Source of the DNA: Sulfurimonas sp.
GTDB lineage: Bacteria; Campylobacterota; Campylobacteria; Campylobacterales; Sulfurimonadaceae
Assembly (NCBI GenBank): GCA_030949825.1
Contig: JAUZSC010000008.1
Location: 186,001 to 250,000, forward strand
Direction of reading: 5' to 3'
DNA: 64,000 nucleotides
This document shows, piece after piece, positions 8,288-17,772 of this stretch (positions are counted from its first letter, which is position 1; every line of letters starts with the position of its first letter). A program made the position numbers and the translations under genes. The notes under the pieces are model-generated. The model worked only from the letters and a program-made list of their open reading frames with translations, had not been told where the DNA came from and searched no databases.

Positions 8288-11200
8288 CTATGTATTTTAG
8301 TAATTCTTTTTCAGCTAAGGGTTTGGCATAGTAGTAACCTTGAACGATATCGCAGTCAAAGGTTTTTAAAAGCTCTACCTCAGCCTTTGTTTCAGCACCC
8401 TCTGCAACGATTGTATACCCTAGTGTATGTCCCATTAAGATAATTGCTTGGACAATCGTTCTGTCATCTTTGTCTTCAAGCATATCCTTAATGAACTCTC
8501 TATCTATTTTAAGCGTAGAGATTTGTAAAGACTTTAAGTAAGAAAGTGAGGAATATCCTGTTCCAAAGTCATCTATAGAAAACTTAATCCCCATCTCTTT
8601 AAATACTTCTATATTGGAGATTGTACTTTCTAAGTTAGCGATTAATGTAGTCTCGGTAATCTCTATCTCAAGCCACTCAGGATCAAAGTCTAAAACATCT
8701 AAAATAGTTTGTATATTTTTAATACACGAGGGACATTGAAGTTGTTTTGTAGACATATTAACAGCAATATACTCTAAGTCACTTCCATTATCTTTCCAGT
8801 TTTTAAAAGTCTTACATGCCTCATAAGTGACCCAGTAGCCTAAGTCTAAAATCAAAGTACTTTCTTCGGCAATAGGAATAAAATCATTGGGCATCACAAG
8901 TCCATCTTTAGGATGGTTCCACCGCACAAGTGCTTCAACTCCAATAACTTTAGAATTTTGAATATTTACCTGCGGTTGGTAATGCAAAACTAATTGGTTT
9001 GAGCTAATAGCATCTGTTAATTCACTCTCAACCCGAGCAATTTGAAGTGATTTTTCAGTCATCTCTTTTGAGTAGTAGGTAAAGCCATTTCTTCCATTGT
9101 CTTTAGTATTAAACATTGCTGTATCTGCAAACTGCAAGAGTTCTACTGCATTTAAACTGTCATTTGGAAATGTTGCAATACCTATACTGATGCCTACCTT
9201 ATAAGACTTATCCCCATCTTCTATAGGTTGCGAGATTGTATCTATTATTTTGTTGCAAAGTGTGTCGATTCCATTCAGTGTTTCATACTGATTTAGCACT
9301 AAAATAAACTCATCCCCACCAAGTCGTGCGATAAGGTCTTCATCTCTTAACAGATCTTTTAATCTCCTTGCAATCTCAACAAGAACTCTGTCCCCTGCCT
9401 TATGCCCATAACTATCATTAATAATTTTAAATTTATCCAAATCTAAAAATAAAACTGCACCCTTATTTTTCTTACGCTTAACATTTGCAACCATAAAAGC
9501 TAAGTACTCTAAGGCGAACTTTCTGTTTGGCAAACCCGTAAGCGCATCATGTGTAGCCGTGTGCTGTACTTTTTTATCTTGTTTTTTCTTCTGGTTTGTG
9601 ATGATGAACATTACTATAAGTGCTACAAGAGAAGATATAAAAACAAAAAGAAGTATATTTGTTTTTAAACCCCTTAGCATCAACTCAACTTCTTTTTCAT
9701 CAACCTCACTCACTATAGTCCACTTAAAATCATCGTATTCTATGTTGATAAAACTCGATAAAACTCGAATACCTCTATAATCTTGGAAAATCTCTTGTTG
9801 TGAGACAGATGAAGCATGTTTAACAGCATATGTTTCGAGTAAAATATTGTTTTTAAATGCGTTTTCTACGGTATGTATCAAAGGGGAAAGGTAGGTGTCT
9901 GAACGAAGTTTTTTGTCTTCTCCTATTAAGTAGGTTTCATAAGTGTCATAAATTCCTTTGTTTGCTTGAAGTATTGCGTTGAGAGTATACAGATTTATTT
10001 CTATCACCACTATGGACTGAATACTTCCATCTTTACGCACGATTGGCAAAAGTGCAAATTGGCTTACTTCTTCATCAGATGCTTTATAACTTACAATATC
10101 TGTTAATCTAAATTCCTTATCTTCAAATACTTTTGTTACCGCTACTGCCAAATCAGAGGAAGCATACTTTCCAGTGAGAATATTTGTTTTATAATCATCA
10201 CCTTTAGTAATCGAATAAAAAATCTCCCCTTGAGGTCCTATAAGCATAATATTGCTATACTCATAATCTTTAATAAACTGCTCAAAATAATCAGAACCAT
10301 TGATAGTGGGAGATATTATCTCTGTGTATGCCACCGTTGTTTGCATGCTCAATGTCATATTTTTTATTTTGACAGGCATATACCCGACAAGTTCTATGGC
10401 TCCTAAACTTCCGTGTTTTATGTCCGTTCCAGACTCTGTAAAACCTTTTTCCACATAGATGCCATTTTTCTCATCACCTATTTTCCCTGATTTTTTTTCT
10501 CTATCTGAAGCAAGATATGTTTTACCTTTATGCCTATACACCAAATAAGTCTCAGCAGTATCTCCTAAAGAAGAAACATTTTGAATGATTTTATGAATCT
10601 CTTCGAGATTGATTTCAATCGCAATATATCCATCTACATCCTTAAAAGGTGCTACTGCGTACTGTTTGTATTTACCTAGTTTTGCATTATAACTTGTAGT
10701 TACAAAAGATGCTTCTATTTTTCTGATTTCTGATTTCTTTAAGATGCTGCATGTTTTTTCAAATGCTTCCGTTAAATCGTTTGCGTTACTACCAAGTAAA
10801 CCAGGGTCATCACTTGAATAAACGATATTTCCATCCACATCCATCATCAAAAGACTACTAATACCGAGTTCTTCTTTGTAGGTAAAAATCTCATCTATAT
10901 AAACTTGATCAACTTTCTTAGAACGATTTAAAAAGCTGTATATGTACTGAAATACATCTTTTTTTGCTAAAGAAACAATATCATTTTCAACACCTTCATA
11001 ATAGTTTATAATATTATCTTTTTGAAGATTCTGAATATTTACAATATTTCGAGTAGCTTGTTCTTGTAAAAAAGAAACTGTTTTTGTAAGTGCATGTGTA
11101 TTAAACTTTACATTTTCAAAGTACTCCAATACATTCGCTTTGTTATGCAGATTTAAACTCTCTATATGTTCAAAAGTACTCTGCATTCTTTCTTGTTTGG

Positions 11201-11300
11201 AGTTGTAATAAGTTAAAAAACCAAAAACAACAATAGGCACTACAGATGCTAAAAGAATAATATTTTGGTATGAACTAATCTTCTTATTTTTTAAATACAT
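8268..11300 (-). CDS. CACHE sensor GGDEF-EAL protein
   Basis: This 1010-residue membrane protein carries both c-di-GMP synthesis and breakdown domains. Transmembrane segments lie near residues 12-30 and 553-575. Between them is a large periplasmic region of about 520 residues, most likely two dCACHE-type ligand sensors (VYSSDDPGLLG, IQSIVVIEINLYT). The GGDEF domain (about 585-745) has an intact RLGGDEF active site. The EAL domain (about 755-1005) has GVEALVRW, IEITETTL and IDDFGTGYSSLSYLKSL, so the phosphodiesterase residues also look complete. Which activity dominates, and the ligand, cannot be told. Confidence 0.92.
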   Translation of the reverse strand: MYLKNKKISSYQNIILLASVVPIVVFGFLTYYNSKQERMQSTFEHIESLNLHNKANVLEYFENVKFNTHALTKTVSFLQEQATRNIVNIQNLQKDNIINYYEGVENDIVSLAKKDVFQYIYSFLNRSKKVDQVYIDEIFTYKEELGISSLLMMDVDGNIVYSSDDPGLLGSNANDLTEAFEKTCSILKKSEIRKIEASFVTTSYNAKLGKYKQYAVAPFKDVDGYIAIEINLEEIHKIIQNVSSLGDTAETYLVYRHKGKTYLASDREKKSGKIGDEKNGIYVEKGFTESGTDIKHGSLGAIELVGYMPVKIKNMTLSMQTTVAYTEIISPTINGSDYFEQFIKDYEYSNIMLIGPQGEIFYSITKGDDYKTNILTGKYASSDLAVAVTKVFEDKEFRLTDIVSYKASDEEVSQFALLPIVRKDGSIQSIVVIEINLYTLNAILQANKGIYDTYETYLIGEDKKLRSDTYLSPLIHTVENAFKNNILLETYAVKHASSVSQQEIFQDYRGIRVLSSFINIEYDDFKWTIVSEVDEKEVELMLRGLKTNILLFVFISSLVALIVMFIITNQKKKQDKKVQHTATHDALTGLPNRKFALEYLAFMVANVKRKKNKGAVLFLDLDKFKIINDSYGHKAGDRVLVEIARRLKDLLRDEDLIARLGGDEFILVLNQYETLNGIDTLCNKIIDTISQPIEDGDKSYKVGISIGIATFPNDSLNAVELLQFADTAMFNTKDNGRNGFTYYSKEMTEKSLQIARVESELTDAISSNQLVLHYQPQVNIQNSKVIGVEALVRWNHPKDGLVMPNDFIPIAEESTLILDLGYWVTYEACKTFKNWKDNGSDLEYIAVNMSTKQLQCPSCIKNIQTILDVLDFDPEWLEIEITETTLIANLESTISNIEVFKEMGIKFSIDDFGTGYSSLSYLKSLQISTLKIDREFIKDMLEDKDDRTIVQAIILMGHTLGYTIVAEGAETKAEVELLKTFDCDIVQGYYYAKPLAEKELLKYIDGHNNA

Positions 11301-11324
11301 TCTATGTCCTTAAGTTAAAAATTC

Positions 11325-12158
11325 TTAATTTTCTCGTAAAACTGTAATATCAGCATTATGTCTGAGGCGTGCAAAGTACTCAGAGAGAACCTTTTCTCGT
11401 AACTCAGTCATAAGTGTATTTTGTATTTGCCCTTTCATTTTTTCAAAGCCTACTTCCTCTGCTGTTTGGACATCTTTTACATAAAAACTCATATGTCCAC
11501 CTTTTCCATCTGGAATAATTGGACTAAAAGTATTCACTTTTGTTCGTGTTAAAAGTTTTGCTAATTCTGGAGAGATTCTGTCATAGGGTAAAACTTGTTC
11601 ATTTGTTACGATAGATGGTGAATAAAACATTGGACTATTTATCTTTTCTTGAAGTGCTGTCTTGTTTTGTGTCTGGTAAATAATAGTCGTAAATGCAGCT
11701 GGATGCACAAATGTTGCTTTATTTAGTTCATAATATTCTTTAAGCGTTTCATCACTTGGTTGTTTTACCTTAGAATAAGCAATGGCACTATAAAGCTTCT
11801 TTGCAAGTAATTTGTTTTTTGTTTTTTCTTTTACTTCTCTTGAACTAAGTCCTCTTGCATTTAGAGCTGCTTCATAAAAGTCATTTACACTCATGTTATT
11901 TCGTTTAGCCGTTGCTTTAATATCGTCATAAACTTCACCACTCGTTACTGTGATCTTTCGCTCAGTAACTTCAACTTTTTCAAGTTTTTGACGAATAAGA
12001 GCATTTGTTGCTCGCTCTCTAGAAACATTTGAAGAGCTCATCTCTTTTTGAATATCTTTTAGCGTTATGGCCTTATCTTTTACAACAATCGCTACACCAC
12101 CTATCATTTGGGCACTTAAGCTTGCTACACACACTATACTTAGAAGAAATTTATACAT
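11325..12158 (-). CDS. SurA/PpiC-like periplasmic chaperone
   Basis: This 277-residue exported protein starts with a signal peptide (1-17, ending SLSAQ). The SurA N-terminal chaperone region (about 20-150, VAIVVKDKAITLKDI) is followed by a parvulin-like region (about 155-260) with KVNTFSPIIPDGKGGHMSFYV. It resembles the periplasmic peptidyl-prolyl isomerases of Campylobacterota (PEB4/HP0175 group) that assist outer-membrane protein folding. The parvulin part is short, so isomerase activity is uncertain. The gene is divergent from gltX. Confidence 0.8.
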   Translation of the reverse strand: MYKFLLSIVCVASLSAQMIGGVAIVVKDKAITLKDIQKEMSSSNVSRERATNALIRQKLEKVEVTERKITVTSGEVYDDIKATAKRNNMSVNDFYEAALNARGLSSREVKEKTKNKLLAKKLYSAIAYSKVKQPSDETLKEYYELNKATFVHPAAFTTIIYQTQNKTALQEKINSPMFYSPSIVTNEQVLPYDRISPELAKLLTRTKVNTFSPIIPDGKGGHMSFYVKDVQTAEEVGFEKMKGQIQNTLMTELREKVLSEYFARLRHNADITVLREN

Positions 12159-12252
12159 ATGAATCCATTATCATTAAAATTTATTACTTTATTTTACCCT
12201 CTTTTAACAAAATTTTGCCTAAAATTGCATTACTTAAATAAAAGGCTTTTTT

Positions 12253-13641
12253 ATGCTCGTAACTCGTTTTGCTCCCTCTCCTACTGGATACCTTCACATT
12301 GGTGGTTTACGAACTGCTTTATTTTCTTACCTCTGGGCTAAAAAAAATGGTGGGAACTTTGTTCTTAGAATCGAAGACACTGATAAGGCTAGAAACTCGC
12401 AAGAAGCGACAGATGCTATACTTAAAGCCTTCAAATGGCTAGGACTCGAGCATGATGGTGAGATTACTTATCAGTCACAGCGTGATGATATTTATACTAA
12501 ATATATAAAGCAACTTCTTGATGAGGGAAAAGCTTATAAATGCTACATGAGCAAAGAAGAACTTACAGAGCTTCGTGAATCTCAAATGGCAAAAAAAGAA
12601 CGTACAATGTACGATGGTCGCTACCGTGATTTCACAGGAATTCCTCCAGAGGGTGTAGAGCCAGTCATAAGAATAAAAGCACCTTTAACAGGTGAGATTT
12701 TAGTTCGAGATGGCGTTAAAGGCGATGTTTCATTTCAGGCAGAAGATATCTTAGATGACTTTGTAATAGCACGAACTGATGGCGCTCCAACATATAACTT
12801 TGTAGTAGCAGTTGATGATCATTTAATGGGTATAACTGAAGTAATTCGTGGGGATGACCATTTATCAAACACACCTAAACAAATTGTAGTCTATGAAGCT
12901 TTAGGATTTGATTTACCAAAATTTTTCCATGTTCCTATGATTCATAATTCTGCAGGTAAAAAGCTCTCCAAACGCGACGGAGCTACTGATGTTATGGCTT
13001 ATAAAGAGATGGGTTATACACCTCAAGCACTTCTAAACTTTTTAGTACGCCTAGGTTGGAGTCATGGAGATCAAGAGATATTTTCAATGGCTGAGATGCA
13101 AACACTTTTCGACCCTAAAGATATTAATAAATCTGCATCTATCTACTCTACAGATAAGCTTGACTGGTTAAACGCGCATTACATCAAAAACACTTCAAAC
13201 GATGAGCTTGCACAGCTTTTGACAGACTACAATTTAGTCTTAACTTCACACGATAAAAAAGAGATTTTACTCGACGCGCTTAAAGAGCGAGCCAAAACTT
13301 TAAAAGAGTTAGCAACACTCACACGCGAGATTTTAGATACACCAAGTTCTTATGATGAAAAAGCTGTAAAAAAAGCCTTTAAAGGCAATGCTATTGAAGT
13401 TTTAAATGCTTTTGGAGCAAAAATTGCGGGGGCAGATGCCTTGCATCTACCAATCGATTATCATACATTAATGGAAGAAGTTGTAAACGAAATGGAAATC
13501 GGATTTGGTAAAATCGGTCAACCTTTACGTGTTGCACTTTTAGGGAAAATGAGCGGTCCAGGACTCGATAGCGTGATGGCAATTTTAGGACGCGATGAAG
13601 TAATGCTTAGAATTGCAAATGCGATTGCTGCTCATTCTTAA
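12253..13641 (+). CDS. gltX: Glutamyl-tRNA synthetase
   Basis: This 462-residue class I aminoacyl-tRNA synthetase has the HIGH-type motif in FAPSPTGYLHIGGLR (6-20) and the KMSKS-type loop KKLSKRDG (about residue 236-243). Length and the FVIARTDGAPTYNFVVAVDD segment fit discriminating-type GluRS. Campylobacterota usually carry two GltX paralogues, one of which charges tRNA-Gln for amidation. This window does not show which one this is. The start ATG is 94 bp from the divergent SurA-like gene. Confidence 0.96.
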   Translation: MLVTRFAPSPTGYLHIGGLRTALFSYLWAKKNGGNFVLRIEDTDKARNSQEATDAILKAFKWLGLEHDGEITYQSQRDDIYTKYIKQLLDEGKAYKCYMSKEELTELRESQMAKKERTMYDGRYRDFTGIPPEGVEPVIRIKAPLTGEILVRDGVKGDVSFQAEDILDDFVIARTDGAPTYNFVVAVDDHLMGITEVIRGDDHLSNTPKQIVVYEALGFDLPKFFHVPMIHNSAGKKLSKRDGATDVMAYKEMGYTPQALLNFLVRLGWSHGDQEIFSMAEMQTLFDPKDINKSASIYSTDKLDWLNAHYIKNTSNDELAQLLTDYNLVLTSHDKKEILLDALKERAKTLKELATLTREILDTPSSYDEKAVKKAFKGNAIEVLNAFGAKIAGADALHLPIDYHTLMEEVVNEMEIGFGKIGQPLRVALLGKMSGPGLDSVMAILGRDEVMLRIANAIAAHS

Positions 13642-13744
13642 GGCTTATTATATAAAAATTAATATAAAAAGTTATGTAAAAATCAATAGTAGACTTTTTT
13701 AGATAAAAATGTACCCTATTACCTAAACTTATAGAAGGAATAAT

Positions 13745-14830
13745 ATGGAATTTATCACACTCTTTTTTACAGCACTCTTAGAACTCTCTCATGCCATGAG
13801 TCCTTATATACTCTTTGGTCTTATCTTTGCAGGAATTTTACATGAGATTATTCCTGAGTCTATTGTTACAAAACATCTTGGAAAAGAAAATGTTTTATCT
13901 GTTATAAAATCAACACTTTTTGGGATTCCTCTTCCTGTATGTTCATGTGGCGTTATTCCCATTGCTACGAGCATCAAAAAATCGGGTGCTAGTAAGGGTG
14001 CGACACTTTCATTTTTAATCTCTACGCCCATAACTGGAGTCGATTCCATACTTGCAACTTACGGAATGTTTGGTTGGATTTTCACACTTTATAGAGTTTT
14101 TACTTCTATGATAATCGCTACGATTGCAGGAATACTGGCAAATATTTTCGACAAAGAAGAAGTAAAACCTGCCTTTAGTGCATTTACCCAAAATAAACCT
14201 AGTTTTAGTATGCAAGCGCCACAGCCAAAAGAAGAAACTCCTAGCTGTTGTTCCAATACAGGAGCATCTACGAAAAAAAGTTTTTCAATAAAAAAAGTCT
14301 TTTCTTATTCTTTTGGAACACTTCTAAAAGACATTGCGAAACCTCTTTTTATAGGTCTTCTTTTAGGCGCTTTAATCACCATCGCCATTCCTCAAAACCT
14401 AAGTGAAATTTTGATGGAATACTCTTTACTTTCTTACCTTGTAGCCATTAGTATTGCCGTTCCTATGTATGTATGCGCAACCGCTTCACTTCCAATAGCC
14501 GCTGCTTTAATGGTAGCAGGGGTCTCACCGGGTGCTGCCTTTGTGTTTTTAACAGCAGGTCCAGCTACAAACACCGTTACCATCGGTGTTGTAAAAACTA
14601 TGCTTGGAACTAAGTCTTTGTATATTTATTTAGGAAGTATCATTGTAGGAAGCATTGTCTTTGGACTAGGGCTTGATTATATATTTAACATCAATGAAAT
14701 CGATGCTCAAAAACTCCTTCACATCCATGAAGAAGTAGGAATTATCGAGATTGTAAGTACGAGTATACTTTGGGCTTCAATTATTTATTATTTACTCAAA
14801 CCTTACTACATCAAAGCTTTTCGTTCATAG
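13745..14830 (+). CDS. SO_0444-type Cu/Zn efflux permease (ArsP_1 family)
   Basis: This 361-residue polytopic membrane protein of the ArsP_1/DUF318 family has the family hallmark PLPVCSCGVIP in the N-terminal half and a matching VCATASLPIAAALM in the second, an internal repeat of two membrane bundles. A Cys pair and a charged linker (SCCSNTGASTKKS) separate the halves. Family members are linked to copper and zinc export. It directly abuts the ABC exporter gene, whose ATG follows the TAG stop. The start follows GAAGGAATAAT, a good ribosome site. Confidence 0.85.
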   Translation: MEFITLFFTALLELSHAMSPYILFGLIFAGILHEIIPESIVTKHLGKENVLSVIKSTLFGIPLPVCSCGVIPIATSIKKSGASKGATLSFLISTPITGVDSILATYGMFGWIFTLYRVFTSMIIATIAGILANIFDKEEVKPAFSAFTQNKPSFSMQAPQPKEETPSCCSNTGASTKKSFSIKKVFSYSFGTLLKDIAKPLFIGLLLGALITIAIPQNLSEILMEYSLLSYLVAISIAVPMYVCATASLPIAAALMVAGVSPGAAFVFLTAGPATNTVTIGVVKTMLGTKSLYIYLGSIIVGSIVFGLGLDYIFNINEIDAQKLLHIHEEVGIIEIVSTSILWASIIYYLLKPYYIKAFRS

Positions 14831-16600
14831 ATGCAAGAAAACAAGATAACACTAAAGAGTATTTTTAAACTTGTTTTAGACAAAAGACCTGCGCTTATTT
14901 ATGGGCAGGTACTCACGCTTTTTGCTATTTTAGTGAGTGTCCCAATTCCTCTCATTTTACCAATGATGGTAGATGAAGTTTTACTTGATAAACCTGCGAA
15001 CTTTATAGCGACTATCAATGCTGTTTTAGGTGAGGGCTCTGCCTTTTACTATGTGGCTATTGTTACTTTAGCTGTTATCTCTTTACGAGTCACCTACTAC
15101 TTACTTAATGCTGTCATCATAAAAATCTTTACTAAGATTTCAAAATACGTTACTTTTATGATTCGAAAACAACTCGTTGAGCATCTACAAATAACCTCTA
15201 TGAATGAGTACGAAACCTTAGGTTCTGGAGCGATTACAGCGAACCTTATTACAGATGTAAACACCTTTGATGCCTTCATCATTACCACTTCAAGTAAGTT
15301 AGTCTCAGCCACACTTACACTTGTTGCTGTTGCGGCTGTAATGATTTTTATGAATCCTATACTGGGACTTATGATTCTTATTATTCAACCGCTTAATGTA
15401 CTCATATCTAAGAAAATGTCTAGGGCGGTTGGCGCGCTTAAAAAAGACGAAAATGAGGCTATCGCATCTTTTCAAGAAAACATTGGTGAGACATTAGAAC
15501 TCTACGGTCAAATAAAAGCTTCAAACAAGGAACAATACTTTTTCTCACAAGCCATAACAAAAGCAAAAAAAGTTCAATCTACCTCAAATGCATACAGTTT
15601 TAAAAGTGTGATTTACGAGAAACTTTCAAATACAATCTCGCTTTCAATGTTTGAAGTCCTTCGTGCATCTGGCTTTTTACTTGTTGCCTACAGCGATTTA
15701 AGCATAGGTATGATGTTTGCGATGTTTGGTTACATTTGGTTTATCATGACTCCCATTCAAGAGATTTTATCTATGCAGTACAGTTATGCTGCGGCAATGG
15801 GAGCACTCGAGAGAATCAACAAAGTACTTGCCTTAAAAATAGAAAAAACTGGGACAGAAGTTTTAAATTCAAATACAGTAAATATAAAACTCAAAGACTT
15901 AAACTTCGCCTATTCAAATAAAAAACCAATTTTAAAAAATATAAATATGGACATCCAACAAGGCTGTAAAATCGCGCTCATCGGTGCAAGTGGAAGTGGA
16001 AAAACAACGCTTGCACAAATACTTTCAGGCTTTTACGAAAAAGACTCCGGAGAACTCCAATACAACGACATTGAGGTTGAGGCATTAGATAAAACTTCTC
16101 TAAGAGAGAAAATATTTCTAGTCTTACAGATGCCAATACTTTTTAACGCAAGTCTACGCTTCAACATTACAATGGGCGATGAAAACATTACAGATGCAAA
16201 CATCAACAAAGCACTTAAAATCGCCCAACTTGATGAGACTATTTCACAGATGCAAGATGGACTCGACACGATTGTAGGACATCATGGCATCAGGCTCTCA
16301 GGAGGGCAAAGACAAAGACTTAGCATTGCTAGAATGGTCATTGCAAATCCTAGCATAGTGATTTTCGATGAGTCTACCTCAGCACTCGATGTTTTAACAG
16401 AAGCAAAACTCTACACAGCACTCGTACCCATACTCAAAGATAAAACTGTCATAACCATAGCACATAGGTTAAGTACTGTAAAAAATGCTGATATTATTTA
16501 TGTTTTAGAATCAGGGAGTATTATTCAAAGTGGTTCGCATGAGGAGTTAGAAGTTCAAGAAGGTCATTATAATGAGTTTGTAAAGAATCAGCTTTTATAA
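14831..16600 (+). CDS. ABC exporter, fused permease-ATPase (MsbA type)
   Basis: This 589-residue half-transporter has an N-terminal six-helix exporter domain (about 20-310) and a C-terminal ATPase. The Walker A motif is GASGSGKTT (about 385-393), the signature LSGGQRQRLS lies near 490, and Walker B is IVIFDESTSALD. It would act as a homodimer in the inner membrane. The substrate is unknown. Co-transcription with the metal permease is likely because there is no gap, but a shared function is inference only. Confidence 0.9.
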   Translation: MQENKITLKSIFKLVLDKRPALIYGQVLTLFAILVSVPIPLILPMMVDEVLLDKPANFIATINAVLGEGSAFYYVAIVTLAVISLRVTYYLLNAVIIKIFTKISKYVTFMIRKQLVEHLQITSMNEYETLGSGAITANLITDVNTFDAFIITTSSKLVSATLTLVAVAAVMIFMNPILGLMILIIQPLNVLISKKMSRAVGALKKDENEAIASFQENIGETLELYGQIKASNKEQYFFSQAITKAKKVQSTSNAYSFKSVIYEKLSNTISLSMFEVLRASGFLLVAYSDLSIGMMFAMFGYIWFIMTPIQEILSMQYSYAAAMGALERINKVLALKIEKTGTEVLNSNTVNIKLKDLNFAYSNKKPILKNINMDIQQGCKIALIGASGSGKTTLAQILSGFYEKDSGELQYNDIEVEALDKTSLREKIFLVLQMPILFNASLRFNITMGDENITDANINKALKIAQLDETISQMQDGLDTIVGHHGIRLSGGQRQRLSIARMVIANPSIVIFDESTSALDVLTEAKLYTALVPILKDKTVITIAHRLSTVKNADIIYVLESGSIIQSGSHEELEVQEGHYNEFVKNQLL

Positions 16601-16606
16601 AAAAAC

Positions 16607-16637
16607 TGTGGACATCCATTTCCACAATACTTTTTTT
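16607..16637. terminator. Bidirectional terminator between convergent genes
   Basis: TGTGGA (16607-16612) pairs with TCCACA (16621-16626) around an 8-base loop. It is preceded by an A-run and followed by seven T residues (16631-16637), so it can end transcription from both the ABC exporter and the convergent EF-hand-like gene. Confidence 0.7.
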
Positions 16638-17619
16638 ATGCTTGTAAAAGACTAGCTAAAGGCTCGTTCTGCTCTTTATTTTGCTTTGCAAAATCTATCT
16701 GAGAGATATTTCCCACCTGTCCATCTTCATAAAGAAAAATTCCAGAGCTTTTCATTTCACCAAGTGTTTGGTTTGTTTGTGTTTTGTAAGTAAATTCGCT
16801 CTCTTGTGAACTTAAAAAAATAGCTCCTATCCCAACTTCACCCAATCCAACTAACTCTTTTTCATCAGAGTTTTCATTTCTCAACCAAACCTGTAAAGAA
16901 TCATAAATAGAATCATTTTCATCTATCCAATTGTTATTGTCTTCATCGTATGCGCTTAACTCACCAAATCCATTTCCTGTGAGTGTACCAAAAAGCTCGC
17001 TTCCTTCGTTGATTTTTCCATCATTATTTTTGTCTAATGCTAAAAATCCACTTCCTGCATCGAGTCTTGAAATCTGCTCTTTTTTACCATCATTATCTAA
17101 GTCAAAAGAAAATGTGTCTGTCTGTAATTCAGGTACACGACCTTCAAGGTTAATAACTAAAGGGTCAAATGAGGTATATAAATCTATACGGTTTTCAACT
17201 GCGAAACTTCGAGTCATTGAGAAGTTTACATTTATATCTAAAGTACTATCATCGGTGACAATACGCCCTGAAGTTGAAAAATCTAGGCTTTCATGTTCTT
17301 CATACTTTTCATAAGAAGACATCTTTACATAGCCATTTACATTGTCTTCATCTACTACTTGCTCCTTACCTGAAGCAACTCTTTGTTGAAGCATTTGAAT
17401 CAGACTTTGTATAATCCCGCTGAGTGTTTGTTGCTGATTGTCTAAGTAAGAATGCATAGATGATTTTTCAGTATTGATTTGTTTTTCTTGTGCATCTTCG
17501 AGATCAATACCATCTGGTAACTTTGTAAAATAAGTCTCAAAACTCAACTTCGATTCTATCAAACTTTTGTACTCTGTGTGTTGTGAGCTCATGCTCAACT
17601 CTTGTGATTGTATTCTCAT
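16636..17619 (-). CDS. EF-hand/VCBS-like acidic protein, unknown role
   Basis: This 327-residue protein has no signal peptide or membrane segment. The acidic C-terminal half has two calcium-loop-like stretches, DKNNDGKINEGSELFG (about 196-211) and DEDNNNWIDENDSIYDSLQVW-like (about 223-240, given in part), preceded by SFDLDNDGKKEQISRL. This domain type occurs in uncharacterised proteobacterial proteins. The function is unknown. ATG 17619 lacks a close ribosome site and overlaps the stop of a tiny upstream frame, described separately. The true start may be 17636 if a base is missing in the A-run. Confidence 0.7.
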   Translation of the reverse strand: MRIQSQELSMSSQHTEYKSLIESKLSFETYFTKLPDGIDLEDAQEKQINTEKSSMHSYLDNQQQTLSGIIQSLIQMLQQRVASGKEQVVDEDNVNGYVKMSSYEKYEEHESLDFSTSGRIVTDDSTLDINVNFSMTRSFAVENRIDLYTSFDPLVINLEGRVPELQTDTFSFDLDNDGKKEQISRLDAGSGFLALDKNNDGKINEGSELFGTLTGNGFGELSAYDEDNNNWIDENDSIYDSLQVWLRNENSDEKELVGLGEVGIGAIFLSSQESEFTYKTQTNQTLGEMKSSGIFLYEDGQVGNISQIDFAKQNKEQNEPLASLLQA

Positions 17620-17636
17620 AATTTTGCCTTTGGCAT
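17616..17636 (-). CDS. Possible six-codon leader coupled to the EF-hand gene
   Basis: ATG 17636-17634 opens the peptide MPKAKL and stops at TGA 17618-17616, overlapping the next start as ATGA. It has an AGGAG nine bases upstream, while the downstream gene has none. It sits below a GGACG/CGTCC stem (17661-17665 with 17637-17641) and includes a TGCC-AAA-GGCA hairpin (17625-17635). It is either a coupled leader or the true N-terminus (MPKAKI-M) hidden by a one-base error. Confidence 0.35.
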   Translation of the reverse strand: MPKAKL

Positions 17637-17772
17637 GGACGGTTGCTCCTATCTCTGATTCGTCCTAAATATAGGGATTTTTTCACCCTTATAAAGAATA
17701 GAGCAAGATTAATTCCTAAATGTCATATTTGAAATACTATATAATGATATAATATTGATATAAGGAAATCCT

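Noticed and set aside
17616..17680. c-di-GMP riboswitch before the EF-hand-like gene
   Set aside because: The conserved GCACAGGGCAAACC-type core is absent. Only short hairpins are seen.
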